A stretch of DNA of 64,000 bases, taken from NCBI GenBank assembly GCA_041191405.1, contig JBEEOW010000019.1, forward strand, positions 1-64,000, given 5' to 3'. Shown piece by piece: positions 18,296 through 27,088 of this stretch. Under the pieces are notes generated by a model. That model searched no databases. It saw only the letters and a program-made list of their open reading frames with translations, and was not told the origin of the DNA. This DNA comes from JBEEOW01 sp041191405. Lineage in GTDB: Bacteria > Bacteroidota > Bacteroidia > Cytophagales > UBA9547. Position numbers and translations under genes: made by a program. How positions within the stretch are numbered: position 1 is the first letter of the stretch; every line of letters starts with the position of its first letter.

Positions 18296-19090
18296 TTAAA
18301 AAATAAAAGAAGGTGATTTTGTTTCTTGATAATTGAAAAAATAGCTTAATTCTGCACCATAAGTGGGTGTAATTAATTGTAGTTTTATATTTTTTAAGTA
18401 TGAATTAGAAATAAATTCATTGGTATTTTGAATGTAAATTTTTAAAAATAAACTATTAAATAACAATGATGTTAAATCAGCTTTAATCGAAGTGCCGTCA
18501 ATTAATAATGATGAATAATTTTCGTAAATATCTACATCAAATGGTCTGAAAATATAAATATCACAACTTGCATTAAACCTTAGAGGTAATGAATTTATAT
18601 TTATTTTTTTTGATAGCAATAAACCAAAATTTGAATTAAGTTGATTGTAAGTACCTGTTTTTAATGAGTTTACTATTTTTGAGTGGTTTGAAAATTCAAA
18701 GCTTATTTTTTTTACAAAATCAATTGAACCAATCTTTCCAGCATGATAAAATGTACTTTGAAAATCTATTTGTCTGTATTTGAAATTATTACTAACATTG
18801 AAAATATTTACTTTTGATTTTAAGTTTAAAAACCATTTAGAAGAAAGATTTTGAATGTATGATAGGTGAGGAGTTATACAAATATTCTCAAACTTATTGT
18901 CGATTTTATAATATTTTTGATTTAAACCAGCTATATAAATTGTATTTCTATTTAAATCATTTGATTCTCCGAAAAAATAAAAGTTGTTTTCTAAATTATA
19001 ATTATTAAACAAGTAGCTTTTAACTGTTTGAGCATTACTTGAAATGAAAGAAATTAAATAAATTGCTATCAAATAATAATGCTTTTTCAT
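18296..19090 (-). CDS. Secreted, beta-rich protein of unknown function
   Basis: 264 residues with signal peptide MKKHYYLIAIYLISFISSNAQ. The mature part is rich in Asn, Ser, Phe and Tyr with alternating strands and ends LSYFFNYQETKSPSFIF, fitting a small outer-membrane barrel. No family is recognised. It starts 4 bases after the stop of the Na/Pi cotransporter gene, so the two are co-transcribed; a functional link is possible but not shown. Confidence 0.72.
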   Translation of the reverse strand: MKKHYYLIAIYLISFISSNAQTVKSYLFNNYNLENNFYFFGESNDLNRNTIYIAGLNQKYYKIDNKFENICITPHLSYIQNLSSKWFLNLKSKVNIFNVSNNFKYRQIDFQSTFYHAGKIGSIDFVKKISFEFSNHSKIVNSLKTGTYNQLNSNFGLLLSKKININSLPLRFNASCDIYIFRPFDVDIYENYSSLLIDGTSIKADLTSLLFNSLFLKIYIQNTNEFISNSYLKNIKLQLITPTYGAELSYFFNYQETKSPSFIF

Positions 19091-19094
19091 TTTT

Positions 19095-20228
19095 TTAATT
19101 TCTGTTTAGATAGATAAGAATAAAGGGTATTACGAAAAATATCAGAAAAACATAAATAATCACCAATACTTTATAGTCTCTTGCAATTTCACCAATTTTT
19201 TTAACAATTTCAATAATGTAATCTCTAACCTTTGGAATTGGTAAAAATAAAAGCATTCCACATAAATTGAAAAGAAAATGAGCCATTGCTATACTCATGG
19301 CTTCTGGTGATTTAGTTAAAGCTGCTACAATTGCTGTAAAGGTTGTCCCGATATTAGCACCTACTATAAAAGGAAATGCTTTTTTTAGAGAAATTTTGTC
19401 TGTAGCAACTATTGGAACAATAAATGAAGTTGTAACAGCACTCGAATGTATTAATGAAGTACTAAATAGCCCCCATGAAAACGAACGTAATGCTCCACCA
19501 AAAATATAATGTGTAATAATTTTTTGAGAGTCACCGATTAAACTATTTTTCATTAATTGGTTAAAAAGTTTGATTGAAATAAATAATAGTAATAAAGATA
19601 AAATGAATAAAACTAAACCGTTTGGAATTATTGTCTCTAATATTGCATAACCTTTACTATAAAATTTTAAACCTGTTTGAGGTTCTATACCATCTATAAA
19701 ATAACTTACTTTTTCACCAATATATTGAGCCAAATTACTAAATGCACTTGTATAATATTCAACAGGGAACAATATACAGGCTGTAAATAAGTTAAATAGA
19801 TGATGCAACATAGCAGCACTTGTTGCTTTTTTAAACTCTTTTTTGCCATTAATATGACTGATGGTTGTAATTATTGCAGTAATTGTAGTACCTATATTGG
19901 CACCCATTACAATTGGAATTGCAGCCTTTAATGAAATTATACCAGATGCAACCATTACAACTGATATTGTGGTGGTTGTACTACTACTTTGAAAAATTGC
20001 TGTTATTAACAAACCTATTACTAAAGCTATAAATGGATTGTTGATGGCATATTTAACATTTTCATTTAAAAAAAAATTAATTTTTAGTGCTGATGCACTC
20101 ATCATTTCTAAAGAAAATAAAAATAAGATTAAAATAAGAATAAATAAAATTATTTGAGTACCTATATGGAACTGTTTAGATTCATTATCGAGTTTAATTT
20201 CGTTTTCAAAACTTGAATCTTGTTGCAT
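19095..20228 (-). CDS. Na+/Pi cotransporter family protein
   Basis: 377 residues, polytopic inner-membrane protein with the two inverted QSSS-type repeats of the PNaS (NptA) family: QSSSTTTTISVVM at 80-92 with GANIGTTITA, and HSSAVTTSFIVPIV with GANIGTTFTA in the second half. Family members carry phosphate with sodium, often outward. There is no C-terminal PhoU-like domain, so this is the short form. A TAttTTTG box (minus strand, 20254-20261) and phased GTTAC repeats lie upstream, between it and a divergent winged-helix gene. Confidence 0.93.
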   Translation of the reverse strand: MQQDSSFENEIKLDNESKQFHIGTQIILFILILILFLFSLEMMSASALKINFFLNENVKYAINNPFIALVIGLLITAIFQSSSTTTTISVVMVASGIISLKAAIPIVMGANIGTTITAIITTISHINGKKEFKKATSAAMLHHLFNLFTACILFPVEYYTSAFSNLAQYIGEKVSYFIDGIEPQTGLKFYSKGYAILETIIPNGLVLFILSLLLLFISIKLFNQLMKNSLIGDSQKIITHYIFGGALRSFSWGLFSTSLIHSSAVTTSFIVPIVATDKISLKKAFPFIVGANIGTTFTAIVAALTKSPEAMSIAMAHFLFNLCGMLLFLPIPKVRDYIIEIVKKIGEIARDYKVLVIIYVFLIFFVIPFILIYLNRN

Positions 20229-20253
20229 ATATTTATTTTTATAATATTCAATA

Positions 20254-20261
20254 CAAAAATA
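20254..20261 (-). promoter_or_regulatory. Candidate -7 box for the Na/Pi cotransporter unit
   Basis: On the minus strand it reads TATTTTTG (TAnnTTTG), 26 bases before the start at 20228. No -33 TTG seen. Confidence 0.35.
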
Positions 20262-20293
20262 TAAACATCTTTGAATAATAAAATAAAAAAACG

Positions 20294-20330
20294 GTTACTT
20301 AAATGTTACCAAATTGTTACTATTGTAACC
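20294..20330. promoter_or_regulatory. Helically phased GTTAC repeats (candidate operator)
   Basis: GTTAC begins at 20294, 20305 and 20316, exactly 11 bp apart, and an inverted GTAACC closes the set at 20325-20330. The block lies in the divergent spacer, roughly 45-85 bases upstream of the likely cotransporter start site. Eleven-bp spacing puts the sites on one face of the helix, as expected for a cooperative regulator. The divergent winged-helix protein is the obvious candidate binder. Confidence 0.45.
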
Positions 20331-20412
20331 AAACTATCAATAATCTGTTATATAATCGTTATTGTTTACCAAAGGGGTTTCAATGTTAGCAAAGACTAAT
20401 TAACATTGCCTA

Positions 20413-20724
20413 ATGATTACGAACAATAAAGATAAAGTTGCCTTGAATACCCGTAAAAAATTAGATAATCCTATACGTTCACTGATTATGCAAATGATTG
20501 AAGAAAGTGAAATTTGTATGAGTTTAGATAGTTTTACTACTGAAATTGCACTTACAAAAGGAGCTATTCAGCAACATTTATATTTTTTAGAGAAAATTGG
20601 TATGATTGGACATTTTAAAATCGGAAAGAACTTTTATTACTACAATAAATCTAAAATTTTAACAGAGACTGAAAAACAAGATTTAATTGCACAAACTATT
20701 CGCTTTTATGGAATTGCTAAGTAA
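20413..20724 (+). CDS. Winged-helix (ArsR-like) transcription regulator
   Basis: 103 residues with a helix-turn-helix in the middle (LDSFTTEIALTKGAIQQHLYFLEKIGMI, residues about 37-64) followed by a beta-wing (GHFKIGKNFYYYN). No sensor domain and no metal-binding Cys cluster, so it may act through DNA topology, an unknown small ligand or simple autorepression. It is divergent from the Na/Pi cotransporter, and the spacer has phased GTTAC repeats that could be its operator. Convergent with merR across a heptamer-repeat tract. Confidence 0.8.
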   Translation: MITNNKDKVALNTRKKLDNPIRSLIMQMIEESEICMSLDSFTTEIALTKGAIQQHLYFLEKIGMIGHFKIGKNFYYYNKSKILTETEKQDLIAQTIRFYGIAK

Positions 20725-20835
20725 AGTTTAGGGATTAGAGTTTAGGGTTTTCAGTAATCCGTTTTCGGTTGTAAGTTTAGTTTATGAAAAAATAATATTT
20801 TAATTTCTTCCTCTAACTTTTCACCACTCACCTAA
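20725..20835. repeat. Degenerate heptamer repeat spacer 1
   Basis: Fills the gap between two convergent stops. From 20726 the + strand runs in 7-base units with GTT at the front (GTTTAGG, GATTAGA, GTTTTCG and others). From about 20808 the complementary C-rich units run in the opposite sense. About nine units can be read on the left. Confidence 0.65.
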
Positions 20836-21192
20836 CTACCACTTACTTTTAAGCTCTTCTAAAAACGATTTAACCAATTCAAGTGATTTAATTACTTCAG
20901 TATTATCTTGTGTAACTGTTTGTTGAACAGGGTTTTCAGATGCTTCTTTTTTAAGTATTTCTTTAGCTCCTTGAAGGGTATAACCTTTCTCTTTAACCAA
21001 TTGATACACAACTTTTATATTGTCAATATCTTCTTGGGTAAACTGACGGTTTCCTTTACTATTTTTCTTTGGACGAATAATTTCAAACTCACTCTCCCAA
21101 AAACGTATTAATGAAGTAGCAACTTTAAAATGTTGCGCCACCTCGCTAATTGAATAATACTTTTTTACAATTTCTTTTTCTTTGTAAGCCAT
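20836..21192 (-). CDS. MerR-family transcription regulator
   Basis: 118 residues. The N-terminal MerR helix-turn-helix and wing are clear: YYSISEVAQHFKVATSLIRFWE (residues 11-32) and RPKKNSKGNRQFTQEDI. The C-terminal half is a charged helix for dimerisation, without a recognisable effector domain or metal-binding Cys. It lies 91 bases after the M23 peptidase stop in the same direction, the gap being entirely a heptamer repeat. The peptidase-MerR pair next to alaS is, as I recall, a common arrangement in this phylum. Confidence 0.9.
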   Translation of the reverse strand: MAYKEKEIVKKYYSISEVAQHFKVATSLIRFWESEFEIIRPKKNSKGNRQFTQEDIDNIKVVYQLVKEKGYTLQGAKEILKKEASENPVQQTVTQDNTEVIKSLELVKSFLEELKSKW

Positions 21193-21283
21193 ATTCTGAT
21201 ATGTTAAGAGTTAAGGGTTTAGAGTTTAGGGTTTTTACTAAAAAACTCAACTCTTTATCTCAACTCGAAATTTAAACTCTAAA
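21193..21283. repeat. Degenerate heptamer repeat spacer 2
   Basis: All of the 91 bases between the M23 peptidase stop and the merR start. Left arm 21203-21236 has units such as GTTAAGA, GTTAAGG and GTTTAGA in perfect 7-base phase; right arm 21243-21284 has the complementary CTCTAAA-type units, so the spacer can fold into a long imperfect hairpin. Confidence 0.75.
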
Positions 21284-22261
21284 CTAATTTCCTCCCATTG
21301 ATTGATTCTCTTCCGAAGCTTTTTCAAGTAATTTTTGGTATTCTTGAGGTTTTAAATCTTGGAAGAAATAATGTACAGGATTTACTTTTGTACCATTTTT
21401 AGTCACTTCGTAGTGTAAGTGAGGTGCAACCGATGTACCTGTTGAACCAACCAAACCTATCAATTGACCACGTTTTACTTTTTGTCCACGTTTTACTTTA
21501 AATGCACTTAAATGCGCATATTTTGTAACATAACCATAACCATGATTAATTTCGATTTCGTTACCATAACCACTAAAACTACTACTAGCGGTAATTACTA
21601 CACCGTCACCAGTGGCATAAACGTTTGTTCCTTTAGGTGCACAAAAATCCAAACCTGTGTGCATTTTCTTCACTTTATAAATTGGGTGAATTCTAAATCC
21701 AAAACCAGAAATAGGAGCTTGCAATTTTTTGTTAGAAACTGGTTGTATTGCAGGAATACTTTTAACCATGTTAGCTTTATTTTTTGCTAAAGATGTAAGT
21801 TGGTCATACGATTTAGATTGCACATACATTTGTTTTTGCAACATTAATAATTTGCTGTGCATTTTAAAAAGTAAATCCTCTTGTTCTAAATTACTTTTTT
21901 TCAAGTCGGCTAAAAGCTTGGTTTTGGCTAAACTTTTAACATCATTTTTAACAGGATGTGCTTCGAAAACGGCTCTGTAAATATTATTATCTCTTTCTTG
22001 TAGGGCTTCAATTACAGAAATTTGTTCTTCTAATTCTTGATTTAAAAGTTTGTAATGAAAGTGTAATTCCTCGTTTTCTTTCTTTAAAAGCTGTAATGCA
22101 GGTGATTCAAACACATAAGCGTATAATAAAACCATTGTCAAACCAAAAATTACACTTAAACCAATAAATGTAAATCCACCCAAAAGTCGTTGAATTACAG
22201 TGGTTTTAACAGGTTCGTACCTGCAAGTTTCGGTATTGTAATAATATTTTATTCGTGCCAT
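21284..22261 (-). CDS. Membrane-anchored M23 (LytM) metallopeptidase
   Basis: 325 residues. Residues 1-25 are cytoplasmic, a membrane helix spans about 27-50, then a coiled coil (about 55-165) and a LytM domain. Zinc ligands are visible: His201 and Asp205 in HTGLD and His283 in HLH, with the GYGYVTKYAHL stretch between. All catalytic residues appear present, so it is probably an active peptidoglycan endopeptidase rather than an EnvC/NlpD-type activator. It acts in the periplasm, with a role in growth or division. Transcribed before merR. Confidence 0.92.
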   Translation of the reverse strand: MARIKYYYNTETCRYEPVKTTVIQRLLGGFTFIGLSVIFGLTMVLLYAYVFESPALQLLKKENEELHFHYKLLNQELEEQISVIEALQERDNNIYRAVFEAHPVKNDVKSLAKTKLLADLKKSNLEQEDLLFKMHSKLLMLQKQMYVQSKSYDQLTSLAKNKANMVKSIPAIQPVSNKKLQAPISGFGFRIHPIYKVKKMHTGLDFCAPKGTNVYATGDGVVITASSSFSGYGNEIEINHGYGYVTKYAHLSAFKVKRGQKVKRGQLIGLVGSTGTSVAPHLHYEVTKNGTKVNPVHYFFQDLKPQEYQKLLEKASEENQSMGGN

Positions 22262-22407
22262 AGTATGTAACTCAGCGAGTTTTTCCGTATTTTTGAAATT
22301 CTTAGCTAAGAGGGTATTAAAGTAAAGCTTTAATATTCGACTGCAAGTTATAAATAATTTCGTAAAGACAAGTTATAGTTTTAAATTAAAGCTTTAAGTA
22401 TATCTCA

Positions 22408-25047
22408 ATGAATTCCAAAGAAATACGCAAACAGTTTCTAGACTTCTTCAAAAATAAGAGTCATCAGATAGTGCCATCGGCTCCAATTGTGGTTAAAAAT
22501 GACCCAACTTTGATGTTTACCAATGCTGGTATGAATCAATTTAAAGATTATTTTTTGGGTAATGCTACACCTTCAAATAGAAGAGTGGCCGATACACAAA
22601 AATGTTTAAGGGTTTCAGGAAAACATAATGACTTAGAGGATGTTGGGCATGATACTTACCATCACACTATGTTTGAGATGTTGGGTAACTGGTCGTTTGG
22701 CGATTATTTCAAAAAAGAAGCTTTAGAGTGGGCTTGGGAATTATTAACTGAGGTTTATAAATTACCTAAAGAAAGATTATATGTTTCTGTTTTTGGTGGT
22801 GACCCAGCTGAAAATTTAGAATTAGACCACGAAGCTTTTGAAATCTGGAAAACAATGGTTCCAGAAGACAGAATTATTTATGGTTCTAAAAAAGATAATT
22901 TCTGGGAAATGGGAGATACTGGTCCATGTGGTCCATGTTCTGAAATTCACATAGATTTACGTCCACAAGCTGAAATTGATTTAAAACCAGGAAGAGAAGA
23001 AGTAAATGCTGACCATCCTCAAGTAATTGAAATTTGGAACAATGTATTTATTCAATACAACAGACTTGCAAACGGTTCACTTGAAAACTTACCTGACAAA
23101 CACGTTGATACAGGAATGGGTTTTGAGCGTTTAGTAAGAGCTATTCAAAACAAACAATCAAATTACGATACAGACGTTTTCACTGGAACTATCGCTTATA
23201 TTGAGCAAAAATCTGGTAAAAAATACGGAGAAAATGAGAAGGTTGATATTGCAATGCGTGTTATTGCTGACCATATCAGAGCGGTTGCATTTGCAATTGC
23301 TGACGGTCAATTACCTTCAAATAACAAAGCTGGTTATGTAATTCGTAGAATTTTACGTCGTGCAGTACGTTACGCATATACTTTCTTAGATTTAAAAGAA
23401 CCATTCTTTAGTACTTTAATTCCTTTATTGGCTGAACAGTTTGATGGAGTATTCCCTGAATTAATTGCACAACAAGATTTTGTAGCTAAAGTAATTCTTG
23501 AAGAAGAAATTTCATTCCTTAAAACCTTAGAAACAGGTTTAAAGAAATTAGAGGATATTGCTGTTTCTGAATCAGTTAAAGCATCAAAAGTAATTGATGG
23601 TAAAACAGTATTCGAATTATATGATACCTTCGGTTTTCCGGTTGATTTAACTGCATTAATTGCTAGAGAAAAAGGCTTAGGAATTGACGAAGCTGGATTT
23701 GAAGTTGCAATGCTTGAGCAAAAAGAACGTTCACGTAATGCTACCGCAGTTGAAACTGGTGACTGGATTACTGTGAAAGAAATTGACCAAGTTCAGTTTG
23801 TAGGTTATGATGATTTACAAGCATATTCTGAAATAAGCAAATACCGTGAAGTAAAATCAAAAAATAAATCTTTATACCAAATTGTACTTGAAAGAACTCC
23901 TTTCTATGGCGAAAGTGGTGGTCAGGTAGGAGATAAAGGTTATTTAGAAGCCAATGGAGAAAAAGTTTATATAGTTGATACTCAAAAGGAAAATGATTTA
24001 ATTGTTTTAATTGCAGATAAATTACCTTCTGATGTAAATGCAAACTTTAACTGTGTTGTTGATGCATCTCGCAGAGCATTGGTTGAAAACAATCACTCAT
24101 GTACGCACTTATTACATGCAGCCTTGAAACAAGTGTTAGGTACACATGTAAATCAAAAAGGTTCTTTGGTAAATGACGAAATTTTACGTTTCGACTTCTC
24201 TCACTTTACAAAAGTTTCTGACGAAGAAATTGCGCAAATTGAGAAAATAGTGAATGCTAAAATTAGAGAAAATATTGCTTTAAATGAACGTCGTAATGTA
24301 CCTATTGCTGAGGCAACTAAGTTAGGTGCAATGGCATTGTTTGGCGAAAAATACGGCGAATTTGTACGAGTAATTACATTTGATCCAAATTATTCGGTTG
24401 AGCTTTGTGGAGGTACGCATGTAGCTGCAACAGGTCAAATTGGATTATTTAAAATTGTAGCTGAGAGTTCAGTTGCTGCTGGTGTTCGTCGAATTGAAGC
24501 CTATACTTCAGTTAAAGCTGAGGCATACATAAATGAACAAATTGATACTTTAGCAGCTGTTAAAGAATTACTTAAACAGCCAAAAGATATCACAAAAGCA
24601 CTTGAAAGTTTATTAAACGAAAAATCATTACTTCAAAAAGAAGTAGAGCAATTCCGTTTACAAGCTTTGCAACATACAAAAAATCAATTATTAACTAAAG
24701 TTGAAAACCAAGGTGAATTAAATTTATTAATTGACCAAGTTTCGGTGCATTCAGCTGAGGAGTTAAAAACTTTGGCTTATGAATTAAAAGCTAAAGTGGC
24801 TAACTTATATTTGGTTTTAGGTGCAGTAATTGAGGGTAAACCACAATTAGCAGTAATGATTGCAGATGAGTTAGTTGCAAAACATAATTTGAATGCAGTA
24901 AACATAGTTAAAGACTTAGCTAAAGAAATTCAAGGTGGCGGCGGTGGACAAGCTTTCTTCGCTACAGCTGGAGGTAAAAATGCAGAAGGTTTAGCCAAAG
25001 CCATTGAAAAAGCAAAAGCGCTAAATTTAACAGCTAATTTAAGCTAA
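22408..25047 (+). CDS. alaS: Alanine--tRNA ligase
   Basis: Class II synthetase charging tRNA-Ala. 879 residues. Motif 2 region FEMLGNWSFGDYFK at 89-102; editing-domain zinc site His563, His567, Cys667, His671 (NHSCTHLLHAAL and CGGTHV); and the C-terminal C-Ala domain with GGGGGQAFF near 843. Full length and intact. The 146-base leader contains two AAAGCTTT palindromes (near 22325 and 22388) but no promoter match that I trust. Ends in a terminator. Confidence 0.97.
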   Translation: MNSKEIRKQFLDFFKNKSHQIVPSAPIVVKNDPTLMFTNAGMNQFKDYFLGNATPSNRRVADTQKCLRVSGKHNDLEDVGHDTYHHTMFEMLGNWSFGDYFKKEALEWAWELLTEVYKLPKERLYVSVFGGDPAENLELDHEAFEIWKTMVPEDRIIYGSKKDNFWEMGDTGPCGPCSEIHIDLRPQAEIDLKPGREEVNADHPQVIEIWNNVFIQYNRLANGSLENLPDKHVDTGMGFERLVRAIQNKQSNYDTDVFTGTIAYIEQKSGKKYGENEKVDIAMRVIADHIRAVAFAIADGQLPSNNKAGYVIRRILRRAVRYAYTFLDLKEPFFSTLIPLLAEQFDGVFPELIAQQDFVAKVILEEEISFLKTLETGLKKLEDIAVSESVKASKVIDGKTVFELYDTFGFPVDLTALIAREKGLGIDEAGFEVAMLEQKERSRNATAVETGDWITVKEIDQVQFVGYDDLQAYSEISKYREVKSKNKSLYQIVLERTPFYGESGGQVGDKGYLEANGEKVYIVDTQKENDLIVLIADKLPSDVNANFNCVVDASRRALVENNHSCTHLLHAALKQVLGTHVNQKGSLVNDEILRFDFSHFTKVSDEEIAQIEKIVNAKIRENIALNERRNVPIAEATKLGAMALFGEKYGEFVRVITFDPNYSVELCGGTHVAATGQIGLFKIVAESSVAAGVRRIEAYTSVKAEAYINEQIDTLAAVKELLKQPKDITKALESLLNEKSLLQKEVEQFRLQALQHTKNQLLTKVENQGELNLLIDQVSVHSAEELKTLAYELKAKVANLYLVLGAVIEGKPQLAVMIADELVAKHNLNAVNIVKDLAKEIQGGGGGQAFFATAGGKNAEGLAKAIEKAKALNLTANLS

Positions 25048-25074
25048 GAATTATTAAATATATAGTTCATAATC

Positions 25075-25102
25075 AAAAGGCTGTCAGAAATGATGGCCTT
25101 TT
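25075..25102 (+). terminator. Terminator after alaS
   Basis: A 12-bp stem (25075-25086 with 25091-25102, two wobble pairs), GAAA loop, T-rich tail. Confidence 0.8.
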
Positions 25103-25195
25103 GTGTTTTTGATGTTTGTAAGTAGTTTTGAAATCTGTGAGTTCAGTGAAGTAACTTTGGCTTAGTAAAAAAATACTTTGAAAATCGTTGAAATT

Positions 25196-25229
25196 AAAAA
25201 GGTATTTGCCATTAAACAAATACCTTTTT
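25196..25229 (-). terminator. Terminator of the GNAT-nitrilase gene
   Basis: A 13-bp perfect stem (25196-25208 with 25217-25229), T-run on the minus strand, 9 bases beyond the stop at 25238. Confidence 0.82.
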
Positions 25230-25237
25230 ATTTTCTA

Positions 25238-26776
25238 TTACTTTTTCTTTTTAATCCATTCAACATGGTAAAGGTCGGTTCTTCGTTGCTCCATGTTTCG
25301 AACACTTCCTTGTTTACGCAGCTTTTTAAGCAAATCTAAATCCAAGTCGGCAATTAAGGTTGTTTCTGTATTAGGTGTTGCCTCAGCAATTATTGCATCA
25401 TGTGGAAAAGAGAAATCGGAGGGAGAGAATACCGCAGCTTGCGAATATTGAATATCCATATTCTCAATTTTGGGTAGGTTACCTACACTACCCGAAATGG
25501 CTACATAACACTCATTTTCAATTGCTCTTGCTTGTGCACAATGACGAACTCTTAGATAAGCATTTTTAGTATCTGTCCAGTAAGGTACAAATAAAATATT
25601 CATTCCTTGTTCAGCTAAAATTCTACCTAATTCAGGGAATTCAACATCGTAACAAATTAAAATACCAATTTTACCAATATCTGTATCAAATACTTTCAAT
25701 GAATTACCACCTTTCATACCCCACCAAAGTTGCTCATCTGGTGTTACATGTAGTTTATATTGAATATCAAATGTACCATCTCTTCTACATAAATAACTTA
25801 CGTTGTAGAGATTTCCATTTTTGTACTCTGGCATTGAACCTGCAATTATGTTAATATTATAACTTACAGCAAGTTCAAGCATTTGGTCTTTGATATCATG
25901 CGTATATTCTGCCAAGGCTCTTACCGCATCTGCTGATGAATCTTCGTTAAAACGAGCCATCAATGGAGCATTAAAAAACTCTGGGAACAATACCAAATCC
26001 GATTTATAACCTGCAACAGTATCTACAAAAAACTCAACTTGTTGCATTAAATCTTCAAGAGAATTTACTCTACGCATTTGCCATTGAACTACTCCAACTC
26101 TTGCCAAACTTTTGGTTCCACCTAATAATTCATCTTTTTCAAGATAATAGATGTTAATCCACTCAATTAAAGTTGCATAGAATTTAGAGTCTTCATCTTC
26201 AGGCATATAGTTAGTAATAATTTTACGAACGTGAAAATCATTACTCAACTGAAAGGAAAGTATAGGGTCGTATATTTCCTGTTTTTTTACTTGATTGATG
26301 TATTGTTTTGGTGTGTATTCGTCTGAATGTTGTTTGTATCCAGGAATTCGTCCACCAGCAATAATTGCTCTTAAATTTAGTTTTTCGCAAAGCTCTTTAC
26401 GCACATCATACAACCTTCTACCCAAACGCATACCTTGGTATTCTGGGTGAACAACTATATCAGTTCCGTAAAGTGTGTCTCCATTGTGCGTATGTGTGTC
26501 AAAACTACCGTTTCCTGTAATTTCAGCATAAGTGTGATTATCCCCAAACTTTGAATAATCAACAATAATACTCAATGCAACAGCAACTACTTTTCCGTTA
26601 TCTTCAATACAAATCTGACCTTCAGGGAATCGGGTTAATTGTGCTTGAAAATCTTTTTTAGACCATGAACCTCCAGCATTTGAATATACCAAATCCATAA
26701 TCTCTTTGATATCAGGATAATCTGATATCTCAACTCTGCGGAGTTTTAATTTATGAGAATCTCTTGGTTTTAACAT
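25238..26776 (-). CDS. GNAT acetyltransferase fused to carbon-nitrogen hydrolase
   Basis: 512 residues in two domains. Residues 1-200: a GNAT fold with the acetyl-CoA loop QGMRLGRRL at 114-122. Residues 226-500: a nitrilase-superfamily amidase with the catalytic triad Glu266 (LFPEF), Lys341 (YKLHVTP) and Cys375 (LICYDVEFPE). The fusion is known in several phyla, but I know of no settled substrate; an N-acyl amide or amino-acid derivative is a reasonable guess. Cytoplasmic, with no signal. A heptamer repeat begins 9 bases upstream of its start. Confidence 0.92.
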   Translation of the reverse strand: MLKPRDSHKLKLRRVEISDYPDIKEIMDLVYSNAGGSWSKKDFQAQLTRFPEGQICIEDNGKVVAVALSIIVDYSKFGDNHTYAEITGNGSFDTHTHNGDTLYGTDIVVHPEYQGMRLGRRLYDVRKELCEKLNLRAIIAGGRIPGYKQHSDEYTPKQYINQVKKQEIYDPILSFQLSNDFHVRKIITNYMPEDEDSKFYATLIEWINIYYLEKDELLGGTKSLARVGVVQWQMRRVNSLEDLMQQVEFFVDTVAGYKSDLVLFPEFFNAPLMARFNEDSSADAVRALAEYTHDIKDQMLELAVSYNINIIAGSMPEYKNGNLYNVSYLCRRDGTFDIQYKLHVTPDEQLWWGMKGGNSLKVFDTDIGKIGILICYDVEFPELGRILAEQGMNILFVPYWTDTKNAYLRVRHCAQARAIENECYVAISGSVGNLPKIENMDIQYSQAAVFSPSDFSFPHDAIIAEATPNTETTLIADLDLDLLKKLRKQGSVRNMEQRRTDLYHVEWIKKKK

Positions 26777-26784
26777 GGTTATCG

Positions 26785-26847
26785 TTAGATATTAGATAAT
26801 AGATTTAAGATATTAGATTTTAGATAATAGACATTAGACTTAAGAAT
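26785..26847. repeat. Degenerate heptamer repeat spacer 3
   Basis: Nine consecutive 7-base units in perfect phase, such as TTAGATA, ATAGATT, TAAGATA and TTAGACT. It lies directly upstream of the GNAT-nitrilase start (minus strand). Unlike the others, no matching inverted arm is obvious. Confidence 0.75.
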
Positions 26848-26885
26848 ACTATTTATATGAGATTATAAATAGTATCGGAATGACA
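26846..26885. repeat. Hairpin plus partial copy of the palindromic element
   Basis: An 11-bp perfect stem (26846-26856 with 26865-26875), ending in TCGGAATGACA, which is the exact complement of the first 11 bases of the full palindromic element at 26964. It looks like the remaining end of a second copy. Confidence 0.5.
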
Positions 26886-26892
26886 AAATATA

Positions 26893-26906
26893 ATAAAGTA
26901 GTTTAA
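26893..26906. repeat. 14-bp direct repeat, copy 1
   Basis: ATAAAGTAGTTTAA, identical to 27061-27074. The two copies flank the palindromic element and end about the same distance from a GAATGACA sequence. Confidence 0.6.
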
Positions 26907-26963
26907 CTCTACTTTGTCAAATTAAAAATACGCATATAATTATATATATCTATTAGTTGTATC

Positions 26964-27035
26964 TGTCATTCCGAGGCACGAGGAATCTTATAATATTGTA
27001 TAATTTAATAAGATTCTTCGTGCATCAGAATGACA
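26964..27035. repeat. Long palindromic intergenic element
   Basis: Left arm 26964-26990 and right arm 27009-27035 are inverted copies matching at 24 of 27 positions; the 18-base centre is AT-only apart from one G. The ends read TGTCATTCCGA, a sequence I recall as a frequent dispersed palindrome in Bacteroidota spacers. It lies between kup and the GNAT-nitrilase gene, 54 bases beyond the kup stop. It could act as a terminator-like stem in either direction. Confidence 0.7.
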
Positions 27036-27060
27036 ATACATACATTACAAAATTAATCTG

Positions 27061-27074
27061 ATAAAGTAGTTTAA
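27061..27074. repeat. 14-bp direct repeat, copy 2
   Basis: ATAAAGTAGTTTAA, identical to 26893-26906. The span from copy to copy is about 170 bases and includes the palindromic element. Confidence 0.6.
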
Positions 27075-27088
27075 GTTAATAAATCTAA

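Noticed and set aside
20293..20330. GGTTAC at 20293 as another ECF promoter
   Set aside because: No GGTAA occurs 23 bases later on that strand; on the other strand the distance is 20, not 23. It is better explained as part of the phased GTTAC repeats.
20725..20835. Heptamer tracts as CRISPR arrays
   Set aside because: Units are 7 bases without spacers, and no cas genes are present.
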